Origin: an uncultured Planctomycetaceae bacterium
Lineage (GTDB): Bacteria > Planctomycetota > Planctomycetia > Planctomycetales > Planctomycetaceae
Direction of reading: 5' to 3'
Assembly: GCA_937952455.1 (NCBI GenBank)
Contig: CALFYU010000242.1
Location: forward strand, 1-14,623
DNA length: 14,623 bases
Shown here one piece after another: positions 1 through 8,168 of this stretch; position 1 is the stretch's first letter, and the number at the start of each line of letters is the position of its first letter. The position numbers and the translations under genes are program-made. The notes below the pieces were generated by a model. It was given only the letters and a program-made list of their open reading frames with translations. It was not told the DNA's origin and did not search any database.

Positions 1-207
1 AATATCAGCCGGCAGCGAAAGTTGCTGGAAGGGCAAATAGACGTTTGCCGCCATGCCCTGGTCAAAGCCGACCAAGACGTCAAGGCGCTTGAAAACTTAA
101 GGGACAAGCAACAGACGGAGTTTCTCAAGGCGCAGGAGCAACGGGCGCAGCGCGAACTGGAAGAGAGTTGGGCGGCGGCACATCGGGATGAGGTGAACAC
201 ATGCTGA
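1..207 (+). CDS. fliJ: FliJ family flagellar export coiled-coil protein, C-terminal part (5' truncated by window)
   Basis: The reading frame is open from base 1 and ends at TGA 205-207, so only about the last 68 residues are present. What is visible is an uninterrupted charged helix rich in Gln, Glu, Lys, Ala and Arg, ending in a stretch with LENLRDKQQ and ELEESW, which looks like the C-terminal half of FliJ. FliJ is the coiled-coil stalk of the flagellar export ATPase and helps couple FliI to FlhA. The stop overlaps the next start by 7 bp, implying translational coupling. The neighbours (motE-like, fliK) match the usual position of fliJ just after fliI. The call rests on coiled-coil character plus context, since FliJ is poorly conserved and the N-terminus is outside the window. 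Confidence 0.75.
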   Translation, partial: NISRQRKLLEGQIDVCRHALVKADQDVKALENLRDKQQTEFLKAQEQRAQRELEESWAAAHRDEVNTC

Positions 208-872
208 AGACCGGCGTCGTCGTATTCGCCTGCTTTTGCATCGCCACCGTCATCACTGAAGCGGTCGGTCTGGGAGTACTCTGGTCGCGCGGGCAACTCA
301 ATCAGCGCACGTTCCGCGAAATCGAAGTGGTCCTGACCGGAGCCGATTTGTTGGGGGATGAATCGCAGGACAACGAACTCAAAAAGCGGCAACCCTCGCT
401 GGAAGAGATCACTGACCAGCGCGTGATCGCCATTTTGGGCATCGAAAAGCGGGAAAACCTTGCCAAACAATTGCTCAACGACGTGATGATGTTTCGCGAC
501 GAGGTGACATCCGAGCAAAAGGCACTGAATAAGGACCGCGAGTCCTTCAATGCGGAGTTAAAAGAAATCAACGAGCGCAACACGGCCGAAGCCACAGAAT
601 TGGCCCGCGGGATCTTGTTGGCCTCCTCGCCCAAGGATGCCGTCGACCGCTTAATGGATTTGACCGTTGACGAGGACGTAATCCTGCTGCGAGGGATGCC
701 GGATGAAAACATTGCCAAAATCCTCAAGGAATTCAAGGCGGGACAGGTCTTGGAACGCGTCCAGCGGGCGGCACTGATCTACGAAGCCATCTATCGCGGC
801 GAGCCGACCAATTCGGTCCTCACCAAACACTTAAACGAAACACAACCCGCCCCGGACGAACCTGCTGGGTAG
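201..872 (+). CDS. MotE-like membrane-anchored coiled-coil protein with MgtE-N-like C-terminal domain
   Basis: This 223-residue protein starts at an ATG inside the 3' end of fliJ. Residues 4-28 form one hydrophobic membrane segment, likely a signal anchor. Residues 60-135 are a charged coiled coil. Residues 142-200 (SSPKDAVDRLMDL, then VILLRGMPDENIAKILKEF) resemble the MgtE intracellular N-domain-like helical repeat found in MotE/FliG-like proteins. In the family, MotE sits in the periplasm and helps place motor proteins around the stator, and its gene commonly lies between fliJ and fliK, exactly as here. The assignment comes from architecture and gene order rather than a diagnostic motif, so a generic 'flagellar protein between FliJ and FliK' is the fallback reading. 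The 84-bp gap to fliK suggests one operon. Confidence 0.7.
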   Translation: MLKTGVVVFACFCIATVITEAVGLGVLWSRGQLNQRTFREIEVVLTGADLLGDESQDNELKKRQPSLEEITDQRVIAILGIEKRENLAKQLLNDVMMFRDEVTSEQKALNKDRESFNAELKEINERNTAEATELARGILLASSPKDAVDRLMDLTVDEDVILLRGMPDENIAKILKEFKAGQVLERVQRAALIYEAIYRGEPTNSVLTKHLNETQPAPDEPAG

Positions 873-906
873 GACTAGAATCATCGAGCGCGGCGGAACG
901 GCGGCA

Positions 907-922
907 CGAAGTTCAGACTTCG
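907..922 (+). other. Short hairpin between motE-like gene and fliK
   Basis: CGAAGT and ACTTCG form a perfect 6-bp stem around a TCAG loop in the 84-bp gap. No T tract follows, so it is not a convincing intrinsic terminator. It ends about 20 nt before the fliK ribosome binding site and could affect mRNA stability. A chance palindrome is equally possible. Confidence 0.3.
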
Positions 923-956
923 CCGACATTCGCACCGCGAACAGGGAGCACGGACG

Positions 957-2828
957 ATGGCCACGGAAAACTTCCCGATTTCGCTGGATGTGTTGCCCGT
1001 TGCAGCGCCGACGAAACCGTCGCAACGGGATACGCCGACATCGCGAGACGATGCGGCGGGCGGGGGATTTCGTGAGCTCCTTTCCGATTCACTCGACGAC
1101 GGCCGTGGTCGTGACACACGGCAGACCGACCGGCGCGACGCCGCGCATTCATCCGCGGCTGCAGAGACGCCGCCGTCCAATCAGATGGCCGACTCAGTCG
1201 AACGTCGAGAACCGAATGCGACGCCGAAGTCCTCGCCGGCCGATCGGCCCGAGAATCCAAGCGACGTGGATGTGCCGGTCGAAAAACCGAACTCCCCAGA
1301 AGCATCCGACGCCGCCGAACCGGCGGACCTGACTGACAAGCTGGATCACGCCAGCGATCAAGCGGTCGTCGGTTCGCACGCGGCCGAGGGGACGCCGCCG
1401 GCGGAATTTGTCGCTGCGCTGCTCGCAACCAACACCGCCACAACCACGACGACAACCGCTGAGTCGGATTCCTCGTCGTATGCATCGACGACCATTACGG
1501 TCCAATCCCCGCCGCACGGTCTGGTGACGGCGCTGGCGACACAAGACGGATCGGCAACCGGCCCGCAAAATCAATCTTCAGCGGCCGACAGTCCGGAAAC
1601 GCAGGACGCGTCCGGTACGCAAACGGCCAACGGCGAACAGGTGGCCGCCTCGGCCGCACCTGCGCAGGAAGAATCACTGCTCCCGGCGACTTCCTCAACC
1701 GACGGAACACAGTCCGTAACGCTGACTCAGGATTCCACAACGTCCACAAAAGCAAATCAGGAATCGCCGCAACCGAAACCATCGGCGACCGAATCGGCAA
1801 TCTTGCCCCAGGACAATCCCGACGAGGACACTTCCCAGTCGACTCCCAAGGTCGGCGTTACGCCGGCGGAGCATGAGGACTCGTCGGCGAAGAACAATTC
1901 ACAACAAGTCGTTACAAAACCACCAGTCGTTGGCGTACCTGAAACTGCCGTCACAAATCCTGAGACTGTCGTCAAAGATGCACCGCCGCCCGATGTGGCG
2001 GCAGTGGGCAGTTCAGAGGCGACCAAAGCGCAGGTGGACGATGAGTCGGTTCCTTCCCGCGATACTCAGCCACCACAAACTGTTGAAACGTCCGGCAACG
2101 ATCAGCAGCCCGAGGGCGATTCCTCGGACCAACCGACGCAACGGCAACCGGCCGATTCGGAAGTGCTCAAAGAATTGGGCAACCGGACGGCCGCGCCGGC
2201 TGGAACGCAGCAAACGGCGGTCGCAGCAGACGATCCAATCGCAGGCTCGGAAACTGCCGACGTGACCGTCTCCGGCCCCGCTCCGGCCCCACAACAACAC
2301 GAAACTGCGCGGACCAATCCGCTGACCACCGTCGGTTCGACCGAATCGGCCGTCGACGTGGAGCGGCCTGATTTTGCGACGCGGGTGGCACAGGCCGTTC
2401 GGACGTCCGCGGACAACCGCCAGCAGGTGACGTTACGTTTGACGCCGCCGGAGTTGGGTGCACTGCGGATCGAAGTCGCCGTCGATCACGGCAAGGTCTC
2501 GGCCCGCATTGATGCGCAGACCGCTGCGGCACAAAAGGTTTTGATGGACAACCTCCCGCAGTTGAAGGAGGCGCTGACGCAACACGGCGCCAGCATCGAA
2601 CGCTTGGAAGTCGGATTGACCGACAACTCACCGGATGACCGCGGGGCCGCAATGGGACAAGGCTTTGCCGGGCAGAAAGAGCGGGGCGATGCGCCGCACG
2701 ATGAATCAGTGTTCCGCCGTGGCGGATACAATACCACGGAAACAGAGGAGTCGGCGGACATCGAAACTCCAGCGGCGCCGGCTGCGCCACAGCGGCGGGC
2801 GATGACGGAACTCGACGTGACGATCTAA
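957..2828 (+). CDS. fliK: FliK, flagellar hook-length control protein
   Basis: This 623-residue protein has the two-part FliK plan. Residues 1 to about 460 are low-complexity and rich in Ser, Thr, Pro, Ala, Glu, Asp and Gln, including a run of Thr near residue 160, and are probably disordered. Residues about 470-556 form the conserved Flg_hook domain, with VTLRLTPPELGALRIEV near 490-506 followed by the amphipathic LMDNLPQLKEAL segment. FliK is secreted through the export gate, measures the growing hook, and its C-terminal domain touches FlhB to switch export from hook to filament substrates. The ATG at 957 follows AGGGAG at 943-948. It is longer than the roughly 400 residues of enteric FliK, the excess lying in the flexible ruler region. 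It sits upstream of flgD and flgE, its functional partners. Confidence 0.93.
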   Translation: MATENFPISLDVLPVAAPTKPSQRDTPTSRDDAAGGGFRELLSDSLDDGRGRDTRQTDRRDAAHSSAAAETPPSNQMADSVERREPNATPKSSPADRPENPSDVDVPVEKPNSPEASDAAEPADLTDKLDHASDQAVVGSHAAEGTPPAEFVAALLATNTATTTTTTAESDSSSYASTTITVQSPPHGLVTALATQDGSATGPQNQSSAADSPETQDASGTQTANGEQVAASAAPAQEESLLPATSSTDGTQSVTLTQDSTTSTKANQESPQPKPSATESAILPQDNPDEDTSQSTPKVGVTPAEHEDSSAKNNSQQVVTKPPVVGVPETAVTNPETVVKDAPPPDVAAVGSSEATKAQVDDESVPSRDTQPPQTVETSGNDQQPEGDSSDQPTQRQPADSEVLKELGNRTAAPAGTQQTAVAADDPIAGSETADVTVSGPAPAPQQHETARTNPLTTVGSTESAVDVERPDFATRVAQAVRTSADNRQQVTLRLTPPELGALRIEVAVDHGKVSARIDAQTAAAQKVLMDNLPQLKEALTQHGASIERLEVGLTDNSPDDRGAAMGQGFAGQKERGDAPHDESVFRRGGYNTTETEESADIETPAAPAAPQRRAMTELDVTI

Positions 2829-2941
2829 ATCGTGAAATAAAAACGACAACATTCGTTCTGCCTGCATGTAGCAGTTTGTGAACCACAGTTTTAGGAACTC
2901 TGCCGGTCTTCTTCAGCACCGGCCCGCGGAAGGAACCAACC

Positions 2942-3370
2942 ATGGAAGTCAACTCATCCACAAGCGGCAGCGGCGCGAACAATACCAATACCGTGGATTC
3001 GTCAAAAACGGGATTCGCGGCGCTGACCGCCGACGATTTTATGAAACTGTTGCTGACGCAACTGCAGAACCAGGACCCGTCGGAACCGACCAGCAACGAG
3101 GAGTTGCTCAATCAACTCTCATCGATGCAAAGCCTGGCGTCGAGCATCGAGCTGGGGGACACGCTTAAGGAAATCATCTCCAATCAACAGCTCACCGACG
3201 GCGCTGCGTTCTTGGGATCGTTCGTCACGGGCGACAACGATCAGAACGAACAGGTCGAAGGGGTTGTGGACCGAGTCGTGATGCGCGAGGGCCAAGCCTA
3301 TCTGGGCGTCGGCCTTGAGGAGATCCCGGTCCGCAACGTCACGCAGGTGAATGTGCTGTTCGCCGAGTAG
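2942..3370 (+). CDS. flgD: FlgD, hook cap / hook assembly scaffold (short form)
   Basis: The protein has 142 residues. Residues 24-70 carry the FlgD N-terminal signature: TADDFMKLLLTQLQNQDP, then PTSNEELLNQLSSMQSLAS. This part is needed for export and for capping. Residues about 88-140 form a small beta-rich segment (FVTGDNDQ, GVVDRVVMREGQAYLGV) resembling the start of the FlgD Tudor-like domain. Enteric FlgD is about 230 residues and has a further Ig-like domain, which is absent here. FlgD forms the temporary cap under which FlgE polymerises. GGAAGG lies shortly before the ATG. The gene is followed by 289 bp and then flgE, the usual flgD-flgE pairing. Confidence 0.92.
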   Translation: MEVNSSTSGSGANNTNTVDSSKTGFAALTADDFMKLLLTQLQNQDPSEPTSNEELLNQLSSMQSLASSIELGDTLKEIISNQQLTDGAAFLGSFVTGDNDQNEQVEGVVDRVVMREGQAYLGVGLEEIPVRNVTQVNVLFAE

Positions 3371-3659
3371 CAGGGCGGGGCGGCTGGTCGCTATCCAATG
3401 CTCGCTAAGCTTTTCTCTGTGTGCGCTACCGCTGCATCGTAGCCGCAAGGTCTAGCACGTCTTCCCAAACTACCGAGACTACCGGACCGTCAATGCCGAG
3501 ACAATTGTACCGGCTGCGAAAAATCCGACCGATAAAACGTCTGTGCGTAATCGCGCCCCACTGATCGGCGGGGCCGCGTGCGCTAATCACGATTCACCCG
3601 TCGCGGCTACAGGATTTTGGCGGCCGGGGCGAACTGACAAGACAGACCGGGGGGTCATT
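3371..3659. other. 289-bp flgD-flgE spacer
   Basis: No gene is supported here. An in-frame extension of flgE reaches back to a GTG at 3543, but its 39 extra residues have no FlgE character, so the spacer is taken to run to the ATG at 3660. A weak GCTAC/GTAGC hairpin lies at 3425-3443. ACCGATAA near 3528 resembles a flagellar sigma-28 -10 element, but no TAAA lies at the right distance upstream. A promoter for flgE is plausible from the gap size, though none is identified. Confidence 0.4.
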
Positions 3660-5366
3660 ATGGGTCTTACGTCCGCGTTGAATACGTCTTTGAACGGCTT
3701 GTCACTAAACGAAACCGCGATTGACGTATTGAGTAACAACATCGCCAACGCCGGAACCAACGCGTTCAAGGCGTCGCAAGTTCAGTTTTCAACGCAGTTG
3801 GCCCGCACGCTCAGCTTTGGTTCCCGTCCCACCGCCACGAACGGCGGGACAAACGCCAAACAGATCGGTTTGGGGGCCACCGTAGCGGCGATTATTCCCG
3901 ACTTCAGCCAGGGAAGTATCACGAACACAACCACGCCGTCGGACTTGGCCATTCAAGGCGACGGGTTTTTCATCGTCGAAAGCCAAGACGGCAACGTCTA
4001 TACCCGCAACGGCACGTTCCGCCTAAACAGCGAAAACGTGCTCACCAACAGTCAAGGTTTGCGCGTTCAGGCTTATGGCGTGGATGACGACTTCAACATC
4101 GTCAACACGCAATTGACCGGCGTACAAATCCCCTTGGGCGAATTGAGCATCGCTGAGGCAACCGAGCACGTGGTCATGAGCGGGGCACTCTCTCCTCAAG
4201 GAGACACCGCCACCCACGGGACGTTGTTAGAGACGGCTCCGCTGGTCATCGACGGCGGGGGTACGCCGCTGTCATCGACGGCGACGTTGCTGTCCGACCT
4301 GCGGTTGGCGTCGGATCCGGCTACTCAATTGTTCACCGGACTCCCCGCGGACTTGGAGTTGACCGCATCGAAGGGAGGACGGACGCTTGAGACGCAAACT
4401 TTGACGGTTACCGCTGCGACCACCGTCCAGGAATACATGGACTTTCTCGATGCCTCCCTGGGACTACAGTCGACTTCCGTTCCCACGGATGCCGACGGGA
4501 TCGCCGTCGGTGTCAGCCTCAGCGGCGGCATGATTCGGGTTAAGGGCAACCGCGGTACGGTGAACGACATCTCCATCCCGGTCGGGGCGATGGTCTTAGA
4601 CGGCGGCGTGGTCGGATTCGACTTTCCTCGTACAGGCGAAGCCGCCGACGGAGAAAGCACGTTCACCACGTTTGTCGTGTTCGACTCGCTGGGTGAGGCC
4701 GTCACCGTGCGGATGAGTGCCTACAAGGAATCGCAAACGACGAATAGCACAACCTTCCGGTATATGCTCGAGAGCGACGACAACGAATCGGGCATTCCCG
4801 GCGATATCGACATCGCCATCGGCAGCAGCACCGTGGTGTTCGACAGCATCGGCAACGTCGCCGATCAGCCAAACAACTCGTTCTCGATCGAACGCAACGC
4901 GACCGCCGCCGTCAGCCCGATGGTGTTTGAAGTGGACATGTCGTCGATTTCGGGGATCACGTCCTCGGGTAGCAACTTGAACTTGAAACAACAAGATGGT
5001 TCCAGCCCGGGTGTACTGACCAGTTTCGTGATCGACGAGCAGGGGGTCATCAACGGCGTGTTCGACAACGGTGTGATCCGCACGTTGGGACAAATCGTGC
5101 TGGCGCGGTTTACCAATCCAGGCGGTCTGCTGCAAAACGGTGGCGATACATTTCGCGAGGGGGCCAGTTCGGGTGAGCCGCTGGTGAGTACGCCGGGAAC
5201 ATTCGGTGCAGGAACGATCCGTGCCGGGGCCATTGAACTTTCCAACACGGACATCGGACGGAACCTGGTTGACCTGATCGTGGCGTCCACCAACTATCGA
5301 GGCAATGCCCGGGTCATCGACTCCACCAATCGACTCGTCGATGAACTGTTGTTGCTGGGGCGGTAA
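3660..5366 (+). CDS. flgE: FlgE, flagellar hook protein
   Basis: This is a 568-residue hook subunit. The chosen start, MGLTSALNTSL, is the standard beginning of axial proteins and is preceded by a G-rich tract at 3649-3654. The frame is open back to a GTG at 3543, which I rejected. Residues 24-37 carry the rod/hook signature LSNNIANAGTNAFK. Residues about 99-130 carry QGDGFFIV and YTRNGTFRLN of the D0/D1 junction. The C-terminus returns to the axial coiled coil with ASTNYRGNARVIDSTNRL. The long middle holds the surface-exposed D2-type domains. The size is above the ~400 residues of enteric FlgE, as is common outside enterics. FlgE polymerises under the FlgD cap into the flexible hook joining rod and filament. 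Confidence 0.96.
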   Translation: MGLTSALNTSLNGLSLNETAIDVLSNNIANAGTNAFKASQVQFSTQLARTLSFGSRPTATNGGTNAKQIGLGATVAAIIPDFSQGSITNTTTPSDLAIQGDGFFIVESQDGNVYTRNGTFRLNSENVLTNSQGLRVQAYGVDDDFNIVNTQLTGVQIPLGELSIAEATEHVVMSGALSPQGDTATHGTLLETAPLVIDGGGTPLSSTATLLSDLRLASDPATQLFTGLPADLELTASKGGRTLETQTLTVTAATTVQEYMDFLDASLGLQSTSVPTDADGIAVGVSLSGGMIRVKGNRGTVNDISIPVGAMVLDGGVVGFDFPRTGEAADGESTFTTFVVFDSLGEAVTVRMSAYKESQTTNSTTFRYMLESDDNESGIPGDIDIAIGSSTVVFDSIGNVADQPNNSFSIERNATAAVSPMVFEVDMSSISGITSSGSNLNLKQQDGSSPGVLTSFVIDEQGVINGVFDNGVIRTLGQIVLARFTNPGGLLQNGGDTFREGASSGEPLVSTPGTFGAGTIRAGAIELSNTDIGRNLVDLIVASTNYRGNARVIDSTNRLVDELLLLGR

Positions 5367-5414
5367 ACGTTTTGACCCGAAGATCGGGGTAATGCTCTCC
5401 GGGAGTATGCGGGC

Positions 5415-5606
5415 ATGATCCAACTCACACGGCTGAATGGCGACACATTTGTGCTGAACGCCGAATTAATACGTTTCGTCGAGCGCCGTCCCGATACTTA
5501 TATCACGCTGACCACCGATGATCGCGTGGTGGTGCGAGAAACAATGGAGGAGGTCGTCGAACGCTCCATTCAATATTCGCGGCAAATACGCAGCGGCATT
5601 CTCTAA
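5415..5606 (+). CDS. flbD: FlbD family flagellar protein
   Basis: The 63-residue protein matches the FlbD family of spirochetes, Firmicutes and others along its full length: MIQLTRLNGDTFVLNAELI, then ERRPDTYITLTTDD and VRETMEEVVERSI. GGAG at 5402-5405 gives a good spacing to the ATG. It is a small soluble protein of unknown biochemical role, encoded almost always between flgE and motA, as it is here. It is unrelated to the NtrC-type regulator of Caulobacter that has the same name. It lies 48 bp after flgE and 125 bp before motA. Confidence 0.93.
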   Translation: MIQLTRLNGDTFVLNAELIRFVERRPDTYITLTTDDRVVVRETMEEVVERSIQYSRQIRSGIL

Positions 5607-5731
5607 GTCAGGCGGCACGGACCGGGCGTTCCTAAGCGGCAGGAACCGGCGGACATCCTGGCCGGTTCGCGAGACACGGCACAGGTGCCTCGGGCCGTGG
5701 CGACGCGGCGATCCAGGACGGAATTAGGAAG

Positions 5732-6514
5732 ATGGATAAAGCAACGATCGGTGGACTGGCGAGCGGGGTCGCCCTGTTGATCATCTCCGTGCTCATTGCC
5801 CCGGGAGCAAAGTTCTCAGCGTTTTGGGATACCGCCTCCGCGGCCGTCGTCGTGGGGGGGGCAATTGCCGCCACGGCGATCGCTTTTCCGGTCGTGGCGC
5901 TATTGAAGTTTCCAAAAATTCTCAAAAAGACCTTGCAGCCCAACGCCCTGGACGCTGGTCCCGTCATCTCGGAACTGGTATCGCTGGCCGAAACCGCCCG
6001 CAAGGACGGCATCTTGGCCTTGGAGCAGAAGACCGAAGAGATCGAGGATCCCTTCATCCTGATGGGCATCCAGATGGCCGTGGACGGCATTGATTCAGAA
6101 TTGATGGAGGACCTGCTCCGCACAGAAGTCACCTCTGTTGCCGAGCGGCACAAAACTGGCAAGGCGTTGTTCGACACGGTCGGGCGCTATGCACCGGCAT
6201 TCGGGATGATCGGGACGCTGATGGGATTGATCATCATGTTGGGAAACATGGACAATCCCGACGCGATTGGTCCTGGTATGGCGGTCGCCTTGATCACGAC
6301 CTTGTACGGTGCAATTGTCTCCAACTTAGTGTTCCTGCCGCTGGCGGACAAACTGGCGTTTTACAGCAAGCGCGAGATCGAAGTCCGCGAGATCGTCGTC
6401 CGCGGAATTCTTTCGATCCAACAGGGAGACAACCCGCGGGTCGTCGAGCAAAAACTCAAGACGTGCTTGCCGGCCGACCAACGCGGTACCGACGATCTGG
6501 CCAATGCCGCGTGA
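5732..6514 (+). CDS. motA: MotA, stator proton/sodium channel subunit
   Basis: This 260-residue protein has the MotA/PomA four-helix plan: membrane segments near residues 5-23, 33-57, 150-172 and 180-205. The large cytoplasmic loop between helices 2 and 3 contains ARKDGILALE (residues 89-98), whose Arg90 and Glu98 match the charged residues that contact FliG. The third helix carries PAFGMIGTLMGLI (155-167), with the conserved proline that couples ion flow to torque. GGAAG lies just before the ATG at 5732. MotA and MotB form the stator around the motor. The sequence does not let me decide between proton and sodium coupling, although its overall look resembles the PomA/MotP type. motB follows 66 bp downstream. 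Confidence 0.96.
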   Translation: MDKATIGGLASGVALLIISVLIAPGAKFSAFWDTASAAVVVGGAIAATAIAFPVVALLKFPKILKKTLQPNALDAGPVISELVSLAETARKDGILALEQKTEEIEDPFILMGIQMAVDGIDSELMEDLLRTEVTSVAERHKTGKALFDTVGRYAPAFGMIGTLMGLIIMLGNMDNPDAIGPGMAVALITTLYGAIVSNLVFLPLADKLAFYSKREIEVREIVVRGILSIQQGDNPRVVEQKLKTCLPADQRGTDDLANAA

Positions 6515-6580
6515 TCACCTGGTGATCCGCTGATTTTGTGAATCCGGTCCTTACCACTTTCTTCGACCCAGGGTCGAACC

Positions 6581-7306
6581 ATGCCCGTTCAAGACGATCC
6601 CGCCCCCGGCGTACCTGAATGGGTCGTGACCTACGGGGACATGATGTCGCTGTTACTCACGTTCTTCATCATGCTCGTTTCCATGAGCGAGATGAAGGAG
6701 GACGGCAAGATGCGGGCCGCTCTGGACGCGATTCGCGAGGCCTTTGGCAACGAACAGTCCCTGCTCGGCGCACCGGGTCGATCGATTCAGACAACGAGCG
6801 TGCTCGACAAGCTCAGCTCGCTGGGCAACCTGTCTTTGGGGGGCTCGCGGGAATTTGCCCTCAAGACCCGCGGAGCATCCGGCAAGCATGACCCGGTCAA
6901 GCGGATTCGCGAAGGAACCGTGGTGACGTTGGGCGGGGCAGCGATGTTTCAGCCGTTTCACGTCGAACTGTCCGACGAGCTGAAGCGCAATCTGGATTCC
7001 ATTGCGGACGTTCTCAATAAACGATCGCGGCGAATTGAAGTGCGGGGGCATGCGGCACCGATCCCGTTGCCGCAAGATAGCGAGTTTCGAGATGCCTTCG
7101 ATCTGTCGTTTGCCCGCGCTGATGCGGTCGCCAACTATCTCATCTCAAAAGGCATTCCCCCGGCGCGGATTCTCGTCAGTGCTGCCGGGGACAACGAACC
7201 GCGCACGCTCCGCCGCGGGGCGGAGCACCAGGCGCTCAATCGTCGGGTTGACGTGTATTTGATAGATTCTTATATAGGGCAGTCTTCAAAACACCGTCAG
7301 CCGTAG
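6581..7306 (+). CDS. motB: MotB, stator peptidoglycan-anchored subunit
   Basis: This 241-residue protein has a single membrane helix at 15-35 (VVTYGDMMSLLLTFFIML). It carries the ion-binding aspartate at D20, in the position of D32 of E. coli MotB. Residues 36-60 form the plug-like linker. Residues about 115-228 form an OmpA-like domain, ending in ALNRRVDVYL. Its peptidoglycan-binding loop reads GHAAP at 156-160 where GHTD is typical, while the partner arginine survives in FARA (R179). The protein anchors the stator to the cell wall and forms the ion channel with MotA. Only a weak AGGG precedes the ATG. The protein is shorter than the ~308 residues of E. coli MotB. Confidence 0.95.
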   Translation: MPVQDDPAPGVPEWVVTYGDMMSLLLTFFIMLVSMSEMKEDGKMRAALDAIREAFGNEQSLLGAPGRSIQTTSVLDKLSSLGNLSLGGSREFALKTRGASGKHDPVKRIREGTVVTLGGAAMFQPFHVELSDELKRNLDSIADVLNKRSRRIEVRGHAAPIPLPQDSEFRDAFDLSFARADAVANYLISKGIPPARILVSAAGDNEPRTLRRGAEHQALNRRVDVYLIDSYIGQSSKHRQP

Positions 7307-7337
7307 AATTCGTCAAGTTCGACCGACGACCGCATCA

Positions 7338-7352
7338 CTCCGCGTGGCGGAG
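7338..7352 (+). other. Hairpin downstream of motB
   Basis: CTCCGC, GTG and GCGGAG form a perfect 6-bp GC-rich stem with a 3-nt loop, 31 nt after the motB stop, inside the 207-bp motB-fliL gap. No T run follows, so it is at most an attenuator or mRNA-stability element. The rest of the gap shows no convincing promoter or gene; a GCCGATAC at 7487 lacks a matching upstream half. Confidence 0.35.
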
Positions 7353-7513
7353 ACCACGTCTCGACGCGACGCGCATGGCGATTGCCGGCGGATCGCGGGG
7401 CGGCGGGTTTTGAAATCTGCCGGGACGTGAGGGACCGTCGCCCAGGCGGGCCTATGGCGGTGCGAGGCACATTTCAATTTCAGTCAGCCGATACCGTCAT
7501 GGAGGATGGTGGA

Positions 7514-8071
7514 ATGGCCACGGTCACGACCGACGACGACTCCAAACAGGACGAGGGCGAGGCGCTCGATGAAAACGAGATGGCCCCGGCCGCAGCCGCT
7601 GAGCGCAGCAGAAAGATCAAAGCAGCCGGTCTGGTAGTGGGGCTGACGGTCGTCATGATGGGGATCGGGTATCTGTTCATGCCCGAGGGGACCGCGGAGG
7701 AGGAGGCTGCCGAGGGCGAGCCGGCCGTGGCGGCAAACGAGCCGGCCGACGACACCCGGGAAGTCGAAATCGGCAAGTTCAATTGCACGAACACGCGCGC
7801 CGGAATCGACGTCAATGTGCACGTGAATTTTTCACTCTTCGCCGAAGTGCAAAAATCCAACGAACAGGCGTTTCGCGACGCCAAAGACATGCACGAAGCG
7901 CGGATTCGCGACATCGTCAACCGCGTCGCCCGCAGCGCCAGCCGCGACGACCTCAACGATCCGGCCCTGGATACGATCAAACGTGAATTTCGCGAGGGCA
8001 TCAATCGCATCATTCGCAAACACTACATCATTCAAATTCATATCCCCGACTGGCAGACGATGGAACGCTGA
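7514..8071 (+). CDS. fliL: FliL family flagellar basal body-associated protein
   Basis: From the chosen ATG the protein has 185 residues. GGAGG at 7501-7505 is well spaced for the ATG at 7514. The frame is open back to 7382, and an ATG at 7499 is the main alternative. Residues 1-34 are acidic and cytoplasmic, 37-56 form one membrane helix, and 57-82 are a Glu/Ala linker. Residues 83-185 look like a periplasmic FliL domain (GIDVNVHVNFSLF, RIRDIVNRVARS, FREGINRII). FliL forms a stomatin-like ring around the stator and tunes torque. It sits between motB and the fliN-like gene, where FliL is normally encoded. The domain is divergent, so the name rests partly on order. Confidence 0.82.
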   Translation: MATVTTDDDSKQDEGEALDENEMAPAAAAERSRKIKAAGLVVGLTVVMMGIGYLFMPEGTAEEEAAEGEPAVAANEPADDTREVEIGKFNCTNTRAGIDVNVHVNFSLFAEVQKSNEQAFRDAKDMHEARIRDIVNRVARSASRDDLNDPALDTIKREFREGINRIIRKHYIIQIHIPDWQTMER

Positions 8072-8168
8072 TCCGTCGAGCGCCGAAAAGCGGACCGCAT
8101 CAAAAGGGGATATAGACAACTCCGGAGATGCGACCATCACCCGCCCGTCGTAACAAGCGAGAACAACC

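Noticed and set aside
2167..3111. 314-codon open frame on the minus strand across fliK and flgD
   Set aside because: It lies opposite two well-supported genes, is Arg/Pro/Ser-rich as expected of a GC-rich shadow frame, and shows no recognisable domain.
3528..3535. Possible sigma-28 flagellar promoter (ACCGATAA) before flgE
   Set aside because: No TAAA half-site lies at the expected distance upstream, so a single 8-base resemblance is not enough.
4596..5423. 275-codon minus-strand open frame opposite flgE
   Set aside because: It is antisense to the conserved C-terminal half of FlgE; His/Arg-rich composition and no domain.
7487..7494. Possible sigma-28 -10 element (GCCGATAC) before fliL
   Set aside because: The matching upstream half is missing, and the site lies very close to the chosen start.
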